Origin: Dromaius novaehollandiae
Taxonomy: Eukaryota; Chordata; Aves; Casuariiformes; Dromaiidae
Assembly: GCF_036370855.1 (NCBI RefSeq)
Contig: NC_088099.1
Coordinates: 150,803,517 to 150,867,516 of the forward strand
Direction: 5' to 3'
Length of the DNA stretch: 64,000 bases
Of the stretch, positions 50,346 through 62,695 are shown one piece after another (within the stretch, counting starts at the first letter, position 1; the number at the start of each line of letters is the position of its first letter). The position numbers and the translations under genes were made by a program. Under the pieces are notes generated by a model. That model was not told the DNA's origin. It made no database searches and saw only the letters and a list, made by a program, of their open reading frames with translations.

Positions 50346-53300
50346 ATATTGTACTTCTTTTACTGATGCAAAATCTTCTCTAGCAGTACTTCAAAAAATA
50401 AAAAAGAGGCTAAAGCAAACGCATTTTAATTTGGAAGATCAATGTTACCCACAGTTTTACCTTAGTAATAGCATCAAAGAAAGCATCAGATGGTAAAAAA
50501 GTGCATTACCAGACTCATGCATCTCAGCAAAGTACTCCACAGTCTGCACTGTGATTAATTCTGGAAGAGCCTGAGGCATATCAGTAAAAATAATTATTGT
50601 CACTATTGCTTATGTCAAGATAGAGTCAATCAAGCTAAATTAAATGCTCAGCATTGGGAACAGTTTAACAGAGACATCACTTTCAGACAACTTAACATTG
50701 CCATTGACTTCATTAGGAGGAAAAAAAACTGGATAGGATACAGACATCTCATGGCTTATCAACAGTACAACAGAAGATCTCAATTTGCCAAATGCCACAG
50801 GTTTCTAGAAATGACAAATCTACAAGATGAAAGCTAAGGTCAAAAAACTGGCTTGTTATGCAAATAAGACAAGGTTACACCTGAGGGTAAAAGGGAAACA
50901 GATTTGAAGAGAACCCAGCAACTCCAAATGAAAGCCTTACTATAAAAAGAAATGAAATACAGAAGGTAAACCAGTGCTTACACTTTACAGTATTGTGAAA
51001 GCTAGGAAGAAACAATGCAATGAATTGGCAAAATATCAACATTTGCCAGATCAATCAAGATCTACTCATTGCAGTTTTACAATTTTATGGCCAGGTCCGA
51101 GAATCTGCTGTTCAGACTCGATGCCTGCCTTAACACCTGGAAATCCACCAGAGATATGGACATATGTTAACCATATGCTACGATTTATTAGAGACAACAA
51201 TGATTTACTTGTTTGGTTATTCAAGAAAGGACATGGAAATATCAGGGATGTCTTAGACTTGGGTACGGGTTTTAATGCATGTTATAATGCATGACATTAT
51301 ACAGCTGGCAGAACAGGTAGTAACGGTTAACCAGAAGTACTCTTCTGTTGAGTATCACTTACAAGGTAAATTAATCTTTCTTGATTCTTAGTCCTGAATC
51401 CTGATTTTGAAAAATGCAAGGTGAGGTATGGATCACATTTTCATCTCAGATACCTGCAGGTGACTCCTCGTCTAGAAAAGACTGGATTTCTATATGGCTA
51501 TACAGATACATGCATTTGCATAGGTATATATGTATGTGTGAAAGCCATATTTCAATATTTCTTTGTAACTGCCAGAGCAGAGCTGTGCTGGACCTTATTT
51601 GTACTATGCAATCCAAAATGGATGTATTTTTCACTCACATTCAGTGAGACCTTTCGAATTTGTTTGTGAGGGAATATAAAAGAGTACATGGAAGTACGTA
51701 TAAAACGTCAAAACATAAAGTAGTTGCTATGTTACAGACAGAAAGCTGCTATGAATCCATCTGAAGTAATTCTTTTTGTGTGCTCATATCTACAATTTGA
51801 TGTAGCAAAACATAAACCGAAAATCTCCTAGTAGAAAGACACACCTATCACAACATACAAACTATGTTATTCCATTTCAAATGTTTATATTGCAATTACT
51901 ATCACTGAAATTAGAAGCATAAAATTGTAACTGACTGCACTGCAAAGCCAAGCTAGAGAAAGGGAAAAATAACCATCATTACTGCATTGTTGTCTGCTTT
52001 TATTCCCAGAGCATAGTGTGCTAAGGATATTTAATTGTGTATACAAAGAGCCACTGAGATAACAGTGAAGGTTTTCAGGTTGTCTAAAAGAATAATAAGT
52101 TGAGAAAAGAAAAACAGTGTAAGGAGAATTTGATAAGAAGAAGTTACATTAAGATGTAACTACTGTGCAGTTAATAATGTTGGGGTTCTTTGGGGCATTA
52201 ATTTCTAAGTTGACAGCCCCTGACAGTATTGATAACTACTAGTTCAAGACAGAAGAGAGCAAATTTTCTTCTATGAAAGTGGGTCTTTCAAATGGTATCT
52301 GGTTGGACTCCCTCTCAATAGTTAGAGAGAAGGGAGAGCTTTTAAATAATCCTGTTTTGCCTAGGATTCTTGGAGAGAAGAATAACTGTACAAGAAAAAG
52401 GAAACTGTATGCTCTCCTCCTCCTCAGAGAAATCTCATAAACACAGAGTACTGCTCCCAAGTACGTTACCTCTGACAAACGGAAATGTTCACTGAGCCTC
52501 CTGAGTATGTTGCTGTTCTCTCCCAGCTGTGCTGCAGTGACCATCAGGCAAGGATAAGAACAGCTCTGGAGTGAAGGAGGTAAAAATTTAATTGTGTGTC
52601 ATCAGAATTTATATATTTCACAAAGAAGACCAGGCTTACCAACCACTGTGCCCTATCAGTTTTCCTTGCATTTATTACATGCACAAAAGAAAAGGAAAAA
52701 AAAAGAAGAAAGTTCATTTATCTGCTGAACAAGAGTTCCCTGAGGAAATTCAGTTTTCAAGGAATGCTGTCATGCCTTACAATTTCTCCATGGAAAATGC
52801 ATTCCTGAGAGTAAAGATTCCCTGTGCTATAACTTTCCATATCCTAATAAAGCTACGCTTTATATTTTGATGACATACAAAACCATTTCAATGGTATGCT
52901 ACACCTGAAATTAATATAAAGAGGATACTTCAATAAAAGTATAATTGACCAAGTCAAGTGGACCAGATCTGTGTAGTATAAATTGAAGTTTTTAATTAAT
53001 AAAAAGTTGAACAAATAAGGACCTGGCTTTCCAGAGAGTGCCATATAAATATACCCCACTTTCTGGATCTTGAGCTGGGAGGCACAAGGACAGAAATTTC
53101 CTCTGGTTTACACTCATGCCCTGTAGTGCACACCGGGAGGCCAGGTGGTCCCGCAGGTAGGTGGCTGCGGAGTTTGATTCTTGAGGCTATGATTTGAATT
53201 TAGGGCTCACAGTTAAGCTGATCTAATGACATTTGTCCCATCCACAGCCGCGTGCTCCTGCTGCTTAGCTTGCATCAGGTCTAGCGATTTTACAGCTGCA

Positions 53301-54107
53301 GGGAGCATCAATTCATCTTGCTGGTTCAGCAGAAATTAGCCCTGAAAATTAAATTTAAAAGAGAGTATTTTTCTATCAGATCAACCCTGCATTTGCACTG
53401 TTGCTGGACCTATAACAGGGAGGAAATGAGCCCAACCAAGAGTGAGGAGAAGAAGGGGGAGTAGGAGAACAGGGAAAGTGTGGGTTTGTGTAACTATCTT
53501 GTTAACTGGAACCAGCCTTAGGTGCCATTTCTTTAGTGGCCATTTATTCCTAGGGGGGAATTCACTCCTATGTCCCAGCCAAGACACATTTGCTGAGTGA
53601 TACAGAGTGAATGACTAATAGGACGAAACGTAAGCAACCCGATTTACAAAGGTTTATTTTGTGCATTTTGCTGTGCTTTGTGTAATCAATTGAGAAGAGA
53701 TGAAGACTGGGAATTAGTCAAATTCTGCCGCTGTTTTTCTGACAGTTTTGTATTCAAGGGTGGTGGGGAAGAACTGAAGTACAGAAGAAGTATGTCTGTA
53801 AAACGACAAAGCTGACAGTGGAGCCAGAAGCAGGTGCAATAAATTAAATGAGTTCTAACTTAATGTTAAACACTGTCTTTAATTTCACAGTAACTTTTGC
53901 TTTCACTAGACTTTCAAAATGTGAAGTACAGGAGATTTTAGCTAATTAGAAGCCATCTAGTGCTCTTGTGCAACTGTATCCACCTAGTTGTAAAAGCATT
54001 TTTGTATTTTTGAAAAGAGCTGGAACAAGCCTGAGCAATTGCCAATTAGCAGAGCTTCTGGCATCTGAGCAGTAAGGCAAGAAAGAGTCAAAAATTTCAG
54101 GTCTATG

Positions 54108-54144
54108 CTTACATTTATCCTGAAACACCTTACATTTATCCTGA
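54108..54144. repeat. Two-copy CTTACATTTATCCTGA repeat
   Basis: Two perfect 16-base copies (54108-54123 and 54129-54144) with a 21-base period. Confidence 0.9.
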
Positions 54145-54374
54145 GACAATCAAATAAATGATGCAGCTGTGGGTGCAAACATGTACTTCTTGTTCTTATG
54201 CATGGGTCATCAAATAGCTGAGCACTGTAGTTCTGTCATATTAAAGTAAAAAAATGAGGTGTTCTTGCTGGCTTTTCTCAAATATGCGCATTATCAAATA
54301 AGTGGGGAGGAAGTCTAAGTTTGTTGACAAACAATTTACCAGTCCCATTCTAACATGATGGATGCATATCACTG

Positions 54375-54422
54375 CCTTTATAGGATCTATTATTGCTTCC
54401 TTTATAGACCCTATTATTGCTT
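54375..54422. repeat. Two-copy 24-bp tandem duplication
   Basis: Copies 54375-54398 and 54399-54422 are head to tail and differ at two bases (GGAT versus GACC in the middle). This is consistent with a recent duplication. Confidence 0.9.
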
Positions 54423-57400
54423 TTTTTCTGTACGTACATACTGGAGTTAACATCCCTTATATCATAACAATTAACATACAGAAACCTCACTCTCATAAAT
54501 GGATCTGGGAAAGCATAGGAGAGTCAATGCTGGTGCACGTGGTGTCAAGGTCTCCATCAGAGATCTGAAGCCAGAAGACAGCCAGAATCCTAAATAATGG
54601 TTTCTTCAAAGACGTTAAGATATCGCGCAGACCCTTTGGTTGCTGACCCCGTCCTGCACTCCCTCGCTTGCTCGTTGGTCGGTCTCTCCCTCTCCCTTTT
54701 GCTGATGAACATGAAGGGGTGCATGTGTGAAAGCCACACTAACTTTACACACAGAGTGAGAGGCTCTGAACTAGCTACGCGTTCACAGGAGGCAGATTTG
54801 GGAATGGCAATTGATAGCTTTGTGTTTGGTTCAGTGCTGAACAGTGGTTAAAGCAAGACAAACTAATGTTATGAAAGGATCAGAGGAAACAGCAAAGATC
54901 TTAATGTCAGTATATACTTTGATGGTGTACTCACACTTCGAAGACTATGCGCAGTCCCTGGTCCTCTGATCTCAAAAAAAGAGAAGGTAGAACCAGAAGA
55001 AGTTTAGAGAAGACCTGTAAGAAGGATCTAAGGTACAAGGAATAATTAGGCTAATATATGTCGAAGAGAAAAAAGACAGTTGAAGTGGGATGTGCTAGAA
55101 GTCTATCAAATTATAAATACAAGGCCAGGAAAAAAAGAATAATTGTTCATTGTCTTTATCAAAAAGAAAACTGAAAAGTATCAAATGATCAAGTGAAAGA
55201 TTGGAAAATAAAAAAAAGAGATATTTCTTCTCATTAGTGTCTAATCCAGTATGACTGATCTTATGTTTTGCTTTATAGCCTAATCCCACATTAGACATCC
55301 AAACCACTACTGCAAATTTTAAAGTGTATTTAGAGAAAATACTTTGCAATAAGATAAAACTGCTGTAAAGCAGAGTAGCTTCACTGCATAAAAAAAAGGG
55401 AGTGGGGGAAATTTGTAGAGGCGAGGAGGGAAGAAAGGCAAGAAAGAGACATTTAAAAATGTCTACGTGGGTTATTGCTTTTTTAATTCTTTGGGAGAGG
55501 AACGTCTGCAGGAAGACAGGAGTAACCAAACAAATGATTGCTTTAAAAAAAAAAAAATCTGTTCTCATACTTTCCTGAAATATATTTATCTATACAGTTA
55601 TTTTGATGAAAATACAGTTATGAGGGTAACAATGTCTTTACAGCCATGGAGCCTTTCTTTATCTTCTGGTCACATAAGCAGTAAGCATGAGTAACTTCCA
55701 CTGTTACAGGAAAAGCTGCAAAAGGAACTGTCCTTTCAATTTATTTGAACCCTCTTCTATTTAAAAGTTTTAACACAACTCAATTTAGAAAGAATTTTTT
55801 TGGTTCCATTTACTAAAAAAGACTGCAAAAAACTGTAGCCCACAGCATTTGAGTAAATTTCAGATTTTCCACAAGATGTTTCCTCCCTGGAGGAATTTAG
55901 AGTGCAGAACCTGCGTGTAAAGGTGTGTTGTTTTCCACAGGGGGCTGAAGAAGTTATTGCTTCATTTCCCACATCAAGCTGACAAGTCATGTGGGAAAAT
56001 ATATACTGTAGGCTTGAGATCACATGTTGCTCCTTAGTCTCATTTGAAGATTTCGTGTTGCCTGCATTTTTCTTTGAGGGATATTTTGTTTATCTGAGGC
56101 TTACCAATGCACAAAGAACAAGTCTGATATTACTGTGCTTTTAGCCAGGAAGACTTTTATACTGTTTCAGGAAAATAACAAACTAAGAACTGTCAACACT
56201 TACTCTACTTAAAGGTCTCCCAATCCTTATGAGATCAGGATCAATGTGTTTTGTCAATAGTTCGTGACAGCTGAATACCATTATGTTCAGATACAGAAAT
56301 AAGATCTTCCAGTAGGGCAAAGAAAAGGTTATTTCCTCTGTTTAAAGGATAATACATGATAGAAATGGATGAAAAACATTATTTCTGTCTAGTCAAAACC
56401 TTAGGGCTGCCTCTGGCTGCTTTCACTCCAGCGCGGTGCATAGCTAGGTCCCTGACAGCATGAACAGACCAGCGTCTGCCGGGCGTCAAAGTCAGCCTGA
56501 GCAGGGACCAAAACCTTGGCATTTTAGGGAAGCAGCAGGACCCAACTCATGAGCTTAGAAGAGGAGGTAACAGCAATAAGCAGAAAATTGTAGGGTCACT
56601 CTGCCTGAGGGCAAATTATTGCTAATTTTTTAGTGTGAACTGCAGCAGTCCAACCGGAGAGAAGGAACATGGGGAAAATCACCTCTCTGTGAGGACCCTG
56701 AATTCAGCTCTCCAACATGAGGCCCGGGCCACTCTCTTCCAACATATTTTCACAGATTCTTTTTGTCTAGAAGAGAAAAACTGTTTTTTTGACTGAAATG
56801 TTTCCAATTCAACTTTCATACATAGCAAAAGAGTTATAACAGCTACAGATTACCCTGGCACAGGTTTCTTCATTTTCTGGGAAGGCTGTGTTTCTCTCGT
56901 AAAAGAAGAGGCGTTTTAGAAGGGCATTTCTTGAGATATGAATCCTTCTGTACAACAGTATTTTCATTGACTGAAGGACAATAAAAAGTTTCTGAGTTTT
57001 TCTTACAATTTCATAGCTTTCAACTTTGACTCAAGGCCTTCTTCCTTTCAGAACTTTTTTTTCTATAATATCCTGAAACTCTGTTTTGTTGTCTGAGGTT
57101 TTTTGCTTTGGTATGGAAGCTGTCATCTGTTCAGTGACTCTGTCTCTTTCCATTCCTAAACTTTTGGACTAAAACCTTGAGTCCAAAGCCATGGAAGATG
57201 TCTGCTGCTGATCCTTTGCTTTATCCTGACCTTGATTTCTGTCTTTTTCTGATCTGTTTGAAGTGAATCACATGTAACTGATTTTCCTATGTAACAGATG
57301 CAAAGGTGCAAGAGAAAATAATAATGTTCTGGAGTACTACCTTAATTTTATTATAATACCTTTTTTGTATCCAAACAAAACATTACACTAAGCTATCCAT

Positions 57401-59865
57401 TACTGTGTGATAAGCAGCATGAAATATACTTTGCTGAGGATTTTTTTGTAATCCTGTAAGTTGAAATTCCTGGAAAACACCTTGATCACTTCTATCTGAA
57501 ATTACCCTTTTCAGATCATTTATTCTGTAATACTGCAGTAAAGTTAATGATATGTCTACTAAAACTAGCTTGCTAAAATAAGCTTTGAGCCCCCTTTGAT
57601 TAATGTGCTTGTTCTTGTTAGCAAAAATGAAACTGCAGTCTGTGCGAGGGTTTCAGAAATGCCACAGAGCAATTTCCAGAACATCCTGGAAGCCCACACT
57701 GAGAAAGATTCTTCCCAGTTTGTCTCTTTTACCATTCGAGGGTTAATATTTGCAATTCTAAATTAGGATTCATGCAAGCTTTCCTGCACCAGAACCAATG
57801 GTCTATTCGGGTCCCTTGTCTCTACTGCTAGACAAATTGGTCTTGGGGAATTTACCATGGGTTTAGGGCAAGAATTCTTGGAAGATTACAATTGCTGAAA
57901 CGGATCCAGGCACACACTTCTTGTTAGAGCCTTCTCATTGCTGGCCTGGATATTCACCACAAGCTTATCATATTTTGGAACAACCCTGAGCCTGCTCTAA
58001 CTAAGTAATTCAGGGAGATGGAGTAATGGAAAAACCATGACCCCTTTGCTACCCCACCATTGCGGACTTCAAGCAGAGCTAAAGATTCATAGGAATTCAG
58101 GGCATGGCAGCATAGTCCCAATTGCACATCCATACATCTTTGCATCTTTCTTTCAAAAACTGGGATCTTTACAGTCCTGGGCTTTCGAATCATTTTACTA
58201 GCTCCCATAGATTTTATGTGCCATTTGACACACAACAAATAAATAGGGATGGTTCCATTTTTTTCTGTATTTTCAAACGCAATAATATCTTGATGTGAAG
58301 AAAAAATGGCTGTTTTAAGACTGAAGATTCAGCAAAAAACTTACCATGAGAGACTGTGCCTCTTCCAAATCTGTTCATTTTAAGAACTTCAGAACTTTGC
58401 AGATTTGAATGGAGATATTCTTATCTCGATTATTATTAGTGGGGAGAGGATAGATCTTACAAATAGCTCCTGCCTTTTTGCTTTTGAAAGATGACAGATA
58501 TGATGCCTATAATAATTTTACCTCTATTCAACTCTCATTTCTGTCTCAGTCTTGAGCATGCTGCCTCATAGGCTCGCTCAAAGCCCCATGGCTTTGGTGG
58601 TTCTGCCTTTATGAAGCTGCCTCGTGAAGCACAATCAAAGCTTCAAGATCCTGCTGTATTCATGCCTATACAAATTACAGAGAAGGCATGTGAAAGAAGG
58701 CATTTGCACATCTTGTGATAGGTTAAAGGTAGGTAGAAAATCCATCCAGACTCCATGAGCCTTCGCTATGTATATCTCTCTATTTAATGTAATTTCAGCT
58801 GTGATAAAATGATTTGACCATTAATACTTTGTTGTCAAGGAGATTGTTTGGCCTTTCTCAGAGGCAGTTCACTGTGTGTAAAGCAAAAAGCTTGGGATAA
58901 TAATTCATTTTAGAAGGGTGCCCACGCATAATCATCAATACTGTACAAAAAGCAGCATACATTAATTCCTTTTTTCTACCTTCATGAAAATCACTAATCT
59001 AACTCAGTGTATTTTCCACTTCTCAAACTGGATGGCGTTTGAAATCCTAGAGAAGACCTCTGACAGAATGTTCTAGGTTATTTATGGCTGTCAGGGAGCA
59101 AAGATGGGGAAGCAAATTATAACCGTATTTTAGTGCAATGGCAATAGCAAAGAGACTGATTTATGAAAATGATGTTGTAAGTGCAGTCCAGCTAGAAAGA
59201 AAATATTTCGGATGACTATGAATAGCAGGATAGGAGGTATTTCTTGTGTCTCTTTGTACGGTCAGTCAGGGTATGATCCAATGTCTATTGGAGTCAATAG
59301 GGAAAACTCCTGTTTAAGTTTGCATTCTGGATCCTGTCAGGACTAGATCAGGGCCAAAAAGATCAATTGGAAAGAAACAGCCATGAAGGAATGTCTATAA
59401 AATCTGTAAAAAGAACAGGCTGTGAGCATTCTCAGCATAATTTACTGCTGAGTTGTTTGCAAACTTGACACAGCTTGTGCTGAAGGACATACTCCTTGTG
59501 GGTGGTTCAAACAAGACTTAGCACTCGGTCCTGCCATTTAAGAACGACTCCACACTAGAGATTCAGAGCTGCTCCTGAATATTTCCCAGGACTTCTTGGC
59601 ATGCAGAGTGGAGGGTGCTATGGCTGCTTCCTAGGAAAAGCATATGCAGGATGCAATTTGGTAGGAGCAGGGAACTGGCCTGCTAGCCTGTGGCTGCAGA
59701 CAGGGCATGGTCTCTCTCTTCTTCGCTCCCCTCCTCATCCCTCCTGCCTCTGCCTTTGTGATCATGGACATGGTTGTTTATCTTGAGCTTGTTTTCCCAC
59801 TCATTTGAACCCTCTCCAAATATAAATTTCACTAAATAGAAGTGGATAGTTTTCTCCTTGGTGAG

Positions 59866-60575
59866 TCTCAGAGTCACAGAGTGGTTGATGTTGGAAGGGA
59901 CCTCTGGAGATCATCTAGTCCAACCCCCCCGCTCAAGCAGCGTCACCTAGAGCATGTTGCACAGGATCACATCCAGGCGACTTTTAAGTATCTCCAGAGA
60001 CAGAGACTCCACAACCTCTCTGGTCAACCTGTTCCAGTACCCTGCAACCCTCACAATAAAGGAGTTTTTCCTCATATTCAGATGGAACTGCCTGTGTTTC
60101 AGTTTGTGCCTGTTGCCTCTTGTGCTGTCACTGGGCACCACTGAAAATAGTCTGGCCCCATCCTCTTGACAGCCTCACTTAAGATATTTGTATACATTGA
60201 TAAGATCTCCTCTCAGTCTCCTCTTCTCCAGGCTGAACAGGCCCAGCTCTCCCAGCCTTTCCTCATAAGAGAGATGTTCATCTTCGCAGCCCTATGCTGG
60301 AATCTCTCTCCAGTAGCTCCATGTCTCTCTTGTACTGGGGAGCCCAGAACAGGACACAGCACTCCAGATGTGGCCTCACCAGCGCTGAGTAGAGGAGGAG
60401 GATCACCTCCCTCGACCTGCTGGCAACACTCTTCCTAATGCACCCCAGGATACCACTGACCTTCTTTGCCACAAGGGCACACTGTTGGCTCATGGTTAAC
60501 TTGTCCACCAGGACTCCCAGGTCCTTCTCTGCAGAGCTGCTTTCCAGCACACCAACCCCCAATCTGTACTATCCC
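59866..60575 (-). mobile_element. CR1 LINE retrotransposon, 5'-truncated copy
   Basis: Plus-strand text such as TTGGAAGGGACCTCTGGAGA and TCCACAACCTCTCTGG is the reverse of the well-known CR1 3' end, so the element reads on the minus strand. Bases 60278-60562 encode the end of the CR1 reverse-transcriptase ORF, with motifs [24 protein letters not shown] and [11 protein letters not shown]. The frame breaks after MELLER (near 60310), so it is inactive. A degenerate copy of the terminal octamer repeat is seen at 59866-59882. About 710 bases remain of a full element of several kb, the usual 5' truncation of CR1. Its similarity to consensus suggests moderate age. Confidence 0.95.
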
Positions 60576-62385
60576 AGAAGATAGTATATATGAGACAGGG
60601 AGCCAAAAAGAGCTGAAGCAATCTAACAGCTTGCTTGTCATTGCTAAAAAGGGAAAGTCTCCTTTTTCCCTCCTCCTCTGCTCCTGTCCACTTGGTCCTT
60701 GCCTCAAACCTGTATCAACTCTGGCAGACCAGACTTCTGGAAAATTCACTGGACCCTTCAGTGATCCAGTTCAATTCACTTTTCTAAACTTTACATTTTC
60801 CTGAGACTCCCAAATGATGCCCAGCACATGTGCTGTCATACGCATAGACACAAAGCAGCACTCCATTCACTGCATATCGTATATGCCCTTCCTTTCTTTC
60901 TGAATTCCCCATGTTTCCAAATTTTTTCTGATGCCTATATCACAGCTGAATAGCTTATTTGTATTGAAACAGTTCATGAAATGCCTGTTGCTAGGGTAAC
61001 TGTATGCTTTTTCTGATATGTTTACAAGGACTGAGGCTTCCTGACCCTCTGGTTCTTCGTAAGCAGCTTAAAAATGAGGACTCAAAGGCATATACGTGAC
61101 ATTAAATTAAAGAATCATAAGCCTTAGATGTCATTAAGTCTGATCTGTTGTATCTTGATTGCAACGTGCTTCTAATTGAATAAACTGGAACCAGCCTCAT
61201 GTTTAACCTTAATTTTAAATATGTGGGGGCTTCAGAACACTAGTTATTCATTTGAAATTGTTTTCACACTCCTCGTATATCTTTTATTGTCGGAATCCAT
61301 GTACTTTGGTGCTGTTCCCTCCATGAAGCCAAATGACCCTTCTCCCATCCATCATTTTATCAGAAAAGTGTATATACCACGTGTCCTCAAACTGATGTGC
61401 AGTGCTAGGTTTTGTAAAGCTTATCCCAGGCTCCTTACTACCTTAGTGAATTGATTCTATTAAAAACTGTGGTGAATTGAAGGACCACGTGTCTTTACTT
61501 AACGTCCCTAGCAATCATCTGATGTGGAATAAAGGAAGATCTTCTCCGACTAACAAGCTGATTGAAAAATGGACCAGGTTGCAACTGATAAAACAATGCT
61601 ATTTTAGTCCATTATCTGCATGTCTTTGTGCTGTCCAGCCTTGTGAATTTTAAGTGACAGTAAGGTCTGCAAATTCTGTCTGAAATTGGCTAACAGAGCT
61701 CTGTTTCTTGGAGTGTCAAATGAAGGCAAATATGCCCAACACGCTCTCCACCTCTGCAGTTTTGCCACTGTTTCAACCCATGTACTGACTGAGCAAGCTA
61801 TGGCTGCAGGGGCTGGAGCCACAAGTTCTCACATTCTTGTAACAGTGCTTATTAAAAGAAGATATTTTGTGCTTGTTTAGTTTAAGACCTGGAGTTCTGA
61901 ATTGCTTCTTTGTATGGACTATACTGAACATTTTATAGTCTGTGTTATCTAAAGGATGCTTTTCTTTGCGGAGTTGAATGTCATTTGCTGTGAACTTTTC
62001 ATCTTCTGCATGTGTGGGAACATGGGTGCCAATAAACTAAATTGCTGAGGTAGTATATGGTTTTTAGAAAACAGCATAGCCTTGGCACTTAGCTATGACT
62101 TCCTATTTCTTTGCAATTACCTGAAAAATAACAAGGGCCTGACAAAAACACAGAACTTCATCAACCTTGCAAAGTTATATAAGAAGAAGTAACCTTTACA
62201 CTCTTGCCTGTGCTACTCTACTGTGTCCTGACTTCACATCAGACATTCATTGGGGTCTGGCCCCTCACTGCTGTGCTAGGATCTACTCGGCATCTGCACG
62301 TAGGTCACAGCACAGCTGTAGAGGTCCCCTGATCTATATTCTGAGCAGTAGTGCGCCAGGGAGTCTTTTCCAGTATCTCTCTTTT
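60576..62385. other. Spacer between two CR1 copies
   Basis: AT-rich sequence with no recognisable gene or repeat. The short open frames at 60435-60804 straddle the edge of the CR1 copy and are artefacts. Confidence 0.5.
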
Positions 62386-62695
62386 AGCACCATGAAACCA
62401 CACAGGTTGGAAGGGACCTTGGAGATCATCTAACCCAACTTGCTGCTCAGAGCATGCCCAGCTGGATTAGGCTGTCCAGGTGAGTTCTGAATATCCCCAC
62501 GGATGGAGACTCCACAACCTCTCTGGGGCCTCTGTTCCACTGCTTGACCACCCCCATGGTAAAGTTATTTTATTACATCTAATCAGTTTCCCATGTTTTG
62601 ACTTGTGTCTATTGCTTCTTGTCCTGTCACTGTGCACCTCTGACTGGAGTGTGGCTCTGCCTCCTCTGCACTCTTCCATTAGGTACTTGGGAACA
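62386..62695 (-). mobile_element. CR1 LINE retrotransposon, short 3' fragment
   Basis: GGTTGGAAGGGACCTTGGAG (62405-62424), ATCATCTAACCCAACTTGCT (62426-62445) and GACTCCACAACCTCTCTGGG (62508-62527) match the reverse of CR1 3' ends. It is about 310 bases, more diverged than the copy at 59.9 kb and probably from a different subfamily. It lies in the same minus-strand orientation and contains no coding portion. Confidence 0.9.

Larger units (their letters stand above)
50346..59865. other. Intergenic region without recognisable genes
   Basis: AT-rich. It contains two short tandem duplications at 54.1-54.4 kb and many short unrecognised open frames. No CR1, tRNA or protein-coding signal is visible to me. 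Bases 50974-51294 hold a 106-codon plus-strand frame and 55095-55568 a 157-codon minus-strand frame; neither is familiar. Confidence 0.5.

Noticed and set aside
60435..60804. 104- and 112-codon frames at the right edge of the CR1 copy
   Set aside because: They cross the CR1 boundary in non-coding frames, so they are artefacts of the repeat.
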